Assembly: GCA_035771175.1 (NCBI GenBank)
Contig: CM069600.1
Coordinates: forward strand, 9,013,729-9,077,728
Length of the DNA: 64,000 bases
From: Paratinospora sagittata
Taxonomy: Eukaryota > Streptophyta > Magnoliopsida > Ranunculales > Menispermaceae
Direction: 5' to 3'
Part shown: piece by piece, positions 59,101-64,000 of the stretch
How positions within the stretch are numbered: the first letter of the stretch is position 1
Layout of the letters: the number at the start of each line of letters is the position of its first letter
The notes under the pieces: generated by a model
What the model saw: the letters and a program-made list of their open reading frames with translations, nothing else
What the model was told of the DNA's origin: nothing
Databases searched by the model: none
Made by a program: the position numbers and the translations under genes

Positions 59101-59175
59101 ATGACCAACTACTTCATCATCAACACCCGTACCTATAATCTTCTTCTTGTTCCCTTTAATTTTATCTTGGTTTAA
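59101..59175 (+). CDS. Upstream ORF (24 aa) in the leader of gene 4
   Basis: Same length and ends as in gene 1; residues 12-13 are YN rather than CH. The palindrome at 59210-59229 follows, here with a CG centre. Confidence 0.4.
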   Translation: MTNYFIINTRTYNLLLVPFNFILV

Positions 59176-59241
59176 TTTAATTTCCTTTTTGGGTCTTTGA
59201 GTTTTTTAGTTGATTGATCGATCAATCAATAGATATATATA

Positions 59242-59481
59242 ATGGCGAGTTCTCGATTTGCGATGCTTATAACGGAGGTGGCACCGCCGCAATTTGTTTC
59301 GGTGATGCGGCGAAGAGCGTCGAAGATGTTGGAGACGATTGTGGAAGAAGAGAGGGAGAAAAGCACTGCAGCAACTTATGAGATTGCTGCGTTCAAGAAG
59401 AGCTCATCGTCTTCTTTTGCATCATCTTCTTTCTTAAGAAGGGATGTTGAGAGATCCTTCTCCATGTGCTCTCACGAGTAG
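59242..59481 (+). CDS. Small unknown plant protein, copy 4 (79 aa)
   Basis: Full-length ORF identical to copies 1 and 3 except H46Y (ATHEIAA becomes ATYEIAA). The leader keeps the TATA-like box, the upstream ORF and the palindrome. The tandem AATAAA signals of the other copies are mutated in its 3' flank (near 59710). It is the last unit of the array and the only one without LTR3 downstream. Function unknown, as for the other copies. Confidence 0.68.
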   Translation: MASSRFAMLITEVAPPQFVSVMRRRASKMLETIVEEEREKSTAATYEIAAFKKSSSSSFASSSFLRRDVERSFSMCSHE

Positions 59482-60106
59482 TGTAGTACTGATCTGTGAT
59501 ATGGGCGCTGTTTTATTAAGAGCCTATATTATCCTCTTCATTTTTTTCTTCTTCCATTTTGTGTCTTTTTCTTTTTGTTTTTTGATGTTTAATGTTGTCT
59601 TTGTGTCATCCTTCATGCATGTGGTAGTTTTTGTTTTTTTTTTTTTTTTGCATGTAAAATTTTGGCTAACCAGTATTGGTAGCTTTTAATATTTTACATG
59701 TTTGTTAGAAAATGAATAATGCATGAGAGCTCAGGGCTTTTGTTCAATTTTTGTGAGAGAATTAATAATTTCCTTTTAAGTGGTGCAAATGCTATTATTC
59801 TTCAACCTATATTACTTAAATTGTATATATATATTGATTGTTTCGACTTTTGTCTTAAAAGTGGCATTAGTTGTGATATTCTTAGCAAAAAGTAAAATTG
59901 TGAAATTTTTAAAAAGTGTAAAATGAACAAGTAGGTGGAAAAAAAACCCTTAACTTCTCCCATTGATTACAAGATATTTTTTGGAAAGTGAAGGGAAAAG
60001 TATATATTAGAAACCTACCAAAGGATACTATTGTTGGACATGCAAGAGGAGGAGGGTGAATTGAGTGTTTAGACCGGTTTTGACATTAAAAGGATAATAT
60101 TGTTGG
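59482..60106 (+). other. 3' flank of gene 4 with LTR3 empty site
   Basis: Aligns with the other 3' flanks, but the tandem AATAAATAAAG signal reads AATGAATAATG near 59711-59721. At about 60042-60062 AAGAGGAGGAGGGTGAATTG is the intact LTR3 target. Similarity to the other units ends at TATTGTTGGAC, just where a CA repeat starts. Confidence 0.65.
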
Positions 60107-60130
60107 ACACACACACACACACACACACAC
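60107..60130. repeat. (AC)12 microsatellite at the array edge
   Basis: Twelve AC dinucleotides directly at the point where similarity to the other units stops. Confidence 0.9.
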
Positions 60131-60633
60131 ATGTATATACACATAGTTGTATGCCAGTATTGACATTTATAACTAACGAAATCGTAATACGTGTGTATAG
60201 GTTGAGAACACGTGTGCTGAGGATTTTCGGTGAATTAGGAATTTTAGCGATCAAGTTGGGGAAAATCCTTGATTTTTCCTAATTTTTATTTATTTTTGGC
60301 ATATTATGCCTTGTCATGTTGGATATGTGCGTTCACGTATGTTGGTGCAAGATTTGATCAACACCAGTAGACGATGAGGTAGAAGGAATATAATGACCTG
60401 GGACTCGTCGGATGGCTGGGAAGGTTGCCGAAGATTGATGATCTAAGAGAGGAAAACAAAAGAGAATAGGCTATCGTGAGGAATACCGGTGTGATGCCGA
60501 CCAAAAACCCTCTGATGCCTAAGTTAGTTCAGAGCTCCGTAGAGTTAATGGTACTGAACTAGGTCGAGAGTTGCTTACCTCCCCCTTAGGGGTTATGGTA
60601 TTTTTATAGAGAGTGCTTGAGGTCTTGTAGTAG
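60131..60633. other. Unassigned non-repetitive stretch
   Basis: About 500 bp outside the array. It contains GGTATTTTTATAGAGAG near 60598 and segments that look like the edge of another decayed retroelement (CTTACCTCCCCCTTAGGGG), but I cannot assign it. No ORF worth reporting. Confidence 0.4.
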
Positions 60634-61904
60634 TGTCACGCCCATACCTTAGGATGACGTTATTTTGACCCGTAGAGTACCCTTATATGTATACGTATGT
60701 GTATGCGTACTTAATGCTCGTTACGTGGAGGTTCGAGTGTCTTGACATGCTTTTATGTCGTTTAGATTGCGCGTAAAGTTTCAGAGTCCATTTCGACATC
60801 GAAACATGAAAAAATGAGTTTTGAAACCATGAAGCTCGCTCCATGGGCTTGTGAGTGGCTTGTTAGAGAAGCTTCACATAAGTAACCTGTTGAACAAGTC
60901 ATCATCTTGACTTGTGACTTGTTGAAAATACCACATTAAATGCCCTCGTTTAATTTACCTTTTGATATATGGGAAGGTTGTACTTCAACACATGGTAAAT
61001 ATGACAATTATATTGGAATATGTTGTGTATATGTGTTGATAATATAATAATTAATTATTGGTGCGTCAAATGGACCTGGGGATATTATAAATGAGTCTGG
61101 AACGCATTGGGCCGATCGAGAATCCTCAATTGTGGACCTAGCAGAGGGTTTCAATGGTAGGTGCAGACGGGATCTCCGAGAAAGGATTGATCCCGGTTAC
61201 ATGCCCGACCCATTGGAATTCGTAATAGATACGGGTAAGAGGTCAATCAGGCATGGGTTTCACGCATACATGACCCTTGTATTGATTCTTACTCAGGAGA
61301 TGTTTAGGTTGCATATGCATGTTTATAAAATGATATGCATTGTCTTGTTTATGACATGATGCATTATATTTGACATGTATGTAATCTTGCTTATATCCAT
61401 GTTGATTAAATGGTTTTAATGATCTTTAAATGTTTTACCTAAATGCATATATATGTTGCCACTTGTAAGAGACATTCAGTGAGCTTGTTGTAGTTCACTC
61501 CTCATCCTTATCTTTTCAGGATCTGATAGGAAGAGGAAAGGGAAAGTTTAGTTGCGAAGCATTTCTCGTACTTTTGTTGACATAGGTGTTTAGTACTTTT
61601 CCGCATTTATTTTGATAAATTGTACTATGTAACACCTAGTGCTTATACTTAACATTTAGATGGGTTTGTACTTATGGTTAAGTATAATTTTGTAATTTTG
61701 AATATTATGGACTTGAGGAAAAATTTTCTAGTTGTCATTTTGGGTACGTTCTATATGATGATCTTATTTATGTCCATGTGTTTATTATTGTGTATTTGGG
61801 ATTATGGTGTATGTTAGAAGGCTTATCAGGACGGCGTGTACGACGAGAGAGGATGTACACGGGGTTCCGTGCCGGTCATGACGTCATGGATAGTGGGCGT
61901 GACA
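60634..61904 (+). repeat. 5' LTR of a second gypsy family (1271 bp)
   Basis: TGTCACGCCC to GGGCGTGACA, followed two bases later by a tRNA-Met-type primer site, so this is a 5' LTR on the + strand. It is homologous at both ends to the 3017-bp solo LTR at 48-3064 but lacks a large internal part. The flanking pentamer on the left is AGTAG; the right partner lies beyond the window. Confidence 0.85.
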
Positions 61905-61906
61905 AC

Positions 61907-61920
61907 TTTGGTATTAGAGC
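61907..61920 (+). other. Primer-binding site of the second gypsy element
   Basis: TTTGGTATTAGAGC, one base different from the canonical TGGTATCAGAGC complement of initiator tRNA-Met, directly after the LTR. Confidence 0.8.
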
Positions 61921-62102
61921 GAGTATTTTAGGTTTAAAAACCTTAAAAAGAGTAAAAGACTTATATGATATTATGATTGCCTTTATGGGTATGATTATGG
62001 GTAGTTATCTTAGGGATAACAACTCTCATAGATTGTGATTCTGATGGACTTTCCTTTATTTGTGAATTTCAGATTTACAAGAGAGACAATATAAAATCAA
62101 CC

Positions 62103-62935
62103 ATGGACCCGGATGAGCGCTAAAGGCAGATTGAGGCCTTACTTATTGCCTAGTAGGCTGCTTGGACCCAGATTCAGCAGCAGCAGTCTCAGATCTTAGC
62201 ACTGCTTGTCCAGGTCCAGGGCAACAGGCAGCCACAACTAGGTGTTCCAGTTGAGGGGGAGTATAGTAGTGTTGGCATGACTGGGGGGATAAGGTTGGAC
62301 TAGCTGAGGTACGCGCTGAGGTTCATGCCGATGTTCAGGCTGAGGTTCAGGCTGAGGCTGTGGGACTTCTAGAGTAGAGGTCTGAGGCAGAGCGTTATGA
62401 GAAGGTCATGAAGGCCTTTCGGATCAGAGACCTGATAGTGTTTACTGGAGGCCTATGTATTGAGACAGCTGAGAGATAGCTTAGGAGAATGGAGACCATT
62501 TTCAGTGACATGAAGGCTTTTGAGGCTGACATAGTGAGGTTGGCCAGGATCAATCTCGTCGATAGGGCTGATGATTGGTGGCTGAGACTTGGCCGCATGG
62601 TTGATGAGATTCAGACGTGGACCAAGTTTAAAGAGTTTTTCTATGAGGTGCTCTACCCGAGGTTAGAGCGCGATCAGAAAAGGATCGAGTTCATGCACCT
62701 AACCCAGGGCAGTCAGTCAGTGAGGGAGTACGAGCAGGAAATTAATCGCTCGACACTCTTCGTTCCAGAGATGGTGTCGACTAATTACCTTCGCATGCAG
62801 AGGAAATGGGATGGGTTCCGTGATCGTATCCGTCAGGGTTTGGCACTTGCTGGCGTATAGACTTATGCCCAAGCGATGTTGTAGGCTGCTGACTTTGAGA
62901 CTGCAGAGGCTCACTCTCGGATGAGGACATTAGTC
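62103..62935 (+). pseudogene. Decayed gag (second gypsy family)
   Basis: The ATG at 62103 (MDPDER) is followed after six codons by TAA. Further stops occur near 62150 and 62300. The capsid core is readable at 62489-62860: ADDWWLRLGRMVDEIQTWTK, FKEFFYEVLYP, FMHLTQGSQSVREYEQEINR, IRQGLALAGV, ending in TAG. Gag would form the element's particle; this copy cannot. The stretch 62310-62375 repeats GAGGTTCAGGCT. Confidence 0.85.
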
Positions 62936-63228
62936 ACGATTCAGGCACCTACAGTTCCTTCAGTATAGACACAGCCAGCAGGGTCAGCGGGTCAGTTTTA
63001 TGGTAAGAAGAATCGAAAATATAAGAAGTAGAGGTTTGGTGACAGCGAGTACGAGGCATCAGTAGCCTCTGCTCCAGTGACAGTTGCACCGCCAGTTCCA
63101 GGCCAGAGTGTACAGATGTCAGGCAGGCCATGCAACAGTAGAGTTCAGTTAGGCATAGCGGACAGCAGACAACCAGAGTAGAGTCACAAGCTGTATCTTC
63201 AGTGCCTAAGGCATCGAGATTGATAGTC

Positions 63229-63270
63229 TGTTTTGAGTGCGGTGTTCCGGGGCACAGGAGGAATGAGTGT
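63229..63270 (+). pseudogene. Gag zinc knuckle (second gypsy family)
   Basis: CFECGVPGHRRNEC, a perfect CX2CX4HX4C nucleic-acid-binding knuckle. Stops on both sides (for example TAA at about 63275) isolate it from the rest of gag and protease. Confidence 0.82.
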
Positions 63271-63303
63271 CCATAAAAAACGTCTGCTACACAGTTCAGT
63301 CCT

Positions 63304-63830
63304 ATGCCAGTTGCTACCAGGGAGCAGGCCCGAGCTGTTACGCAGGCAGATCCTGAGGCTAGCAAGCAATTGATTGAAGGTACTATCAGCGTTAGTGATT
63401 CTTTGATATATGTCTTGATTGATGCTGGTTTTACTTTGTCTTTTATTTCTGGTAGTATGATAGATAGATTGAGACTATCTCCTGTTAGGACTAGTACGTC
63501 GTTGATTTTGAGTACGGCAGCTGGTGAGAGGATTTACCCTAACATGTATGTGTGGGATGCATTATGAGATTCGAGGACCATGAGATGTCAGTTGACCTTA
63601 GAGTCTTAGAGTTCCTCGAGTTTGATGCCATTTTGGGTATGGATTGGCTGGCAGTGTATCACGCTCACATTGATTGCTTCGGCAAGAGGGTTGTCTTCCA
63701 GATACCCGAACAACCAATTTTTGTTTATCGAGGCAGGACTGCATCGAGACCACTTACTCAGGGTAGATTAGCCACTGATGATGAGGTTGTTACGATGGAT
63801 AGTTTGAGGCCAGTGGATGAGAAAATGTGA
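63304..63830 (+). pseudogene. Aspartic protease region (second gypsy family)
   Basis: Two overlapping frames (63304-63567 and 63552-63830) together cover the retropepsin-like domain: LIDAGFTLSFISGSMIDRL with the D-A-G active-site variant, then [20 protein letters not shown] and VVFQIPEQPIF. A frameshift lies near 63555. The frame ends at TGA 63828-63830, exactly where pol has been deleted. Confidence 0.85.
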
Positions 63831-64000
63831 CTTTTGGATGACTGAGGTGAAATTCTTGGGTCATGTGGTTCGTGCAGAGGGTATTTCAGTTGATTCTGCT
63901 AAGGTTGAAGCGATCATTGGTTGGCCAAGACCTACCACAGTGACAGAGATTCGTAGCTTTCTGGGTTTGGTTGGCTATTATAGGAAGTTCGTGAAGGACT
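63823..64000 (+). pseudogene. Reverse transcriptase fragment after a deletion (second gypsy family)
   Basis: Reads [40 protein letters not shown] and RKFVKD to the window edge, the thumb/connection part of gypsy RT. The whole catalytic part (LRSGYHQ, FIDD) that should lie between protease and this point is missing; the join at AAAATGTGA is precise. Confidence 0.87.

Noticed and set aside
60100..60282. Peptide with a His-Thr repeat near 60100
   Set aside because: Translation of the CA microsatellite.
61778..62038. An 86-residue frame crossing the LTR end and primer site
   Set aside because: It overlaps the LTR boundary and primer-binding site and has no similarity to gag.

Overview
The window is nuclear DNA from a flowering plant, most likely a eudicot. 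It is AT-rich, almost gene-free, and dense with plant-type mobile elements: Ty3/gypsy chromovirus-like LTR retrotransposons, an L1-type LINE, CACTA and Mutator-like DNA elements, MITEs and tRNA-derived SINE-like repeats. I see no rRNA, tRNA, CRISPR or bacterial feature. The species cannot be named from the sequence.

The only convincing host gene is a tiny intronless gene of 79 codons, present four times on the + strand (13779-14018, 29639-29878, 39153-39392, 59242-59481). Each copy carries the same leader (TATA-like box, 24-codon upstream ORF, AT-rich palindrome just before the ATG) and the same 3' flank. Copies 1 and 3 encode the same protein, copy 4 has one substitution (H46Y) and copy 2 has four. 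The function is unknown.

The gene copies sit in a tandem segmental array running from about 5375 to 60106. One repeat unit reads: module A, module B (A and B are themselves related direct repeats, each holding an inverted pair of SINE-like sequences), upstream region, gene, 3' flank, a solo LTR (LTR3), a MITE/LINE scrap, and in some units a second solo LTR (LTR2). A fifth, gene-less unit lies between 42811 and 47301, ending in a rearranged retrotransposon.

Layout. 1-5213: 5' part of a LINE on the minus strand, split by a solo LTR with a 5-bp target duplication. 5214-5374: short MITE. 5375-14613: unit 1 with a 2.65-kb CACTA element between modules A and B, then gene 1. 14614-16k: LTR3 and LTR2. 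17130-26794: a 9.7-kb gypsy element on the minus strand, nested in LTR2 and coding-dead. 26946-30465: unit 2, which starts as an A/B recombinant, then gene 2. 30466-31534: Mutator-like hairpin element. 31547-32880: LTR3 and MITE. 32881-39982: unit 3 with a truncated Mutator-like element, then gene 3. 39983-42810: LTR3 and an uninterrupted LTR2. 42811-47301: broken unit with an inverted segment. 47302-54330: rearranged gypsy pieces in both orientations. 54331-60106: unit 4 and gene 4. 60634-64000: 5' LTR and decayed gag-pol of a second gypsy family on the + strand, running off the edge.

Because insertions are shared or absent between units, and several empty sites are preserved in sister units, the order of many events can be read. 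Some characters conflict (LTR3 groups units 1-3, while an upstream deletion groups units 2 and 4), which points to recombination between units. No coordinated pathway is encoded here; the interest lies in how transposons and unequal exchange amplified and eroded one small gene.
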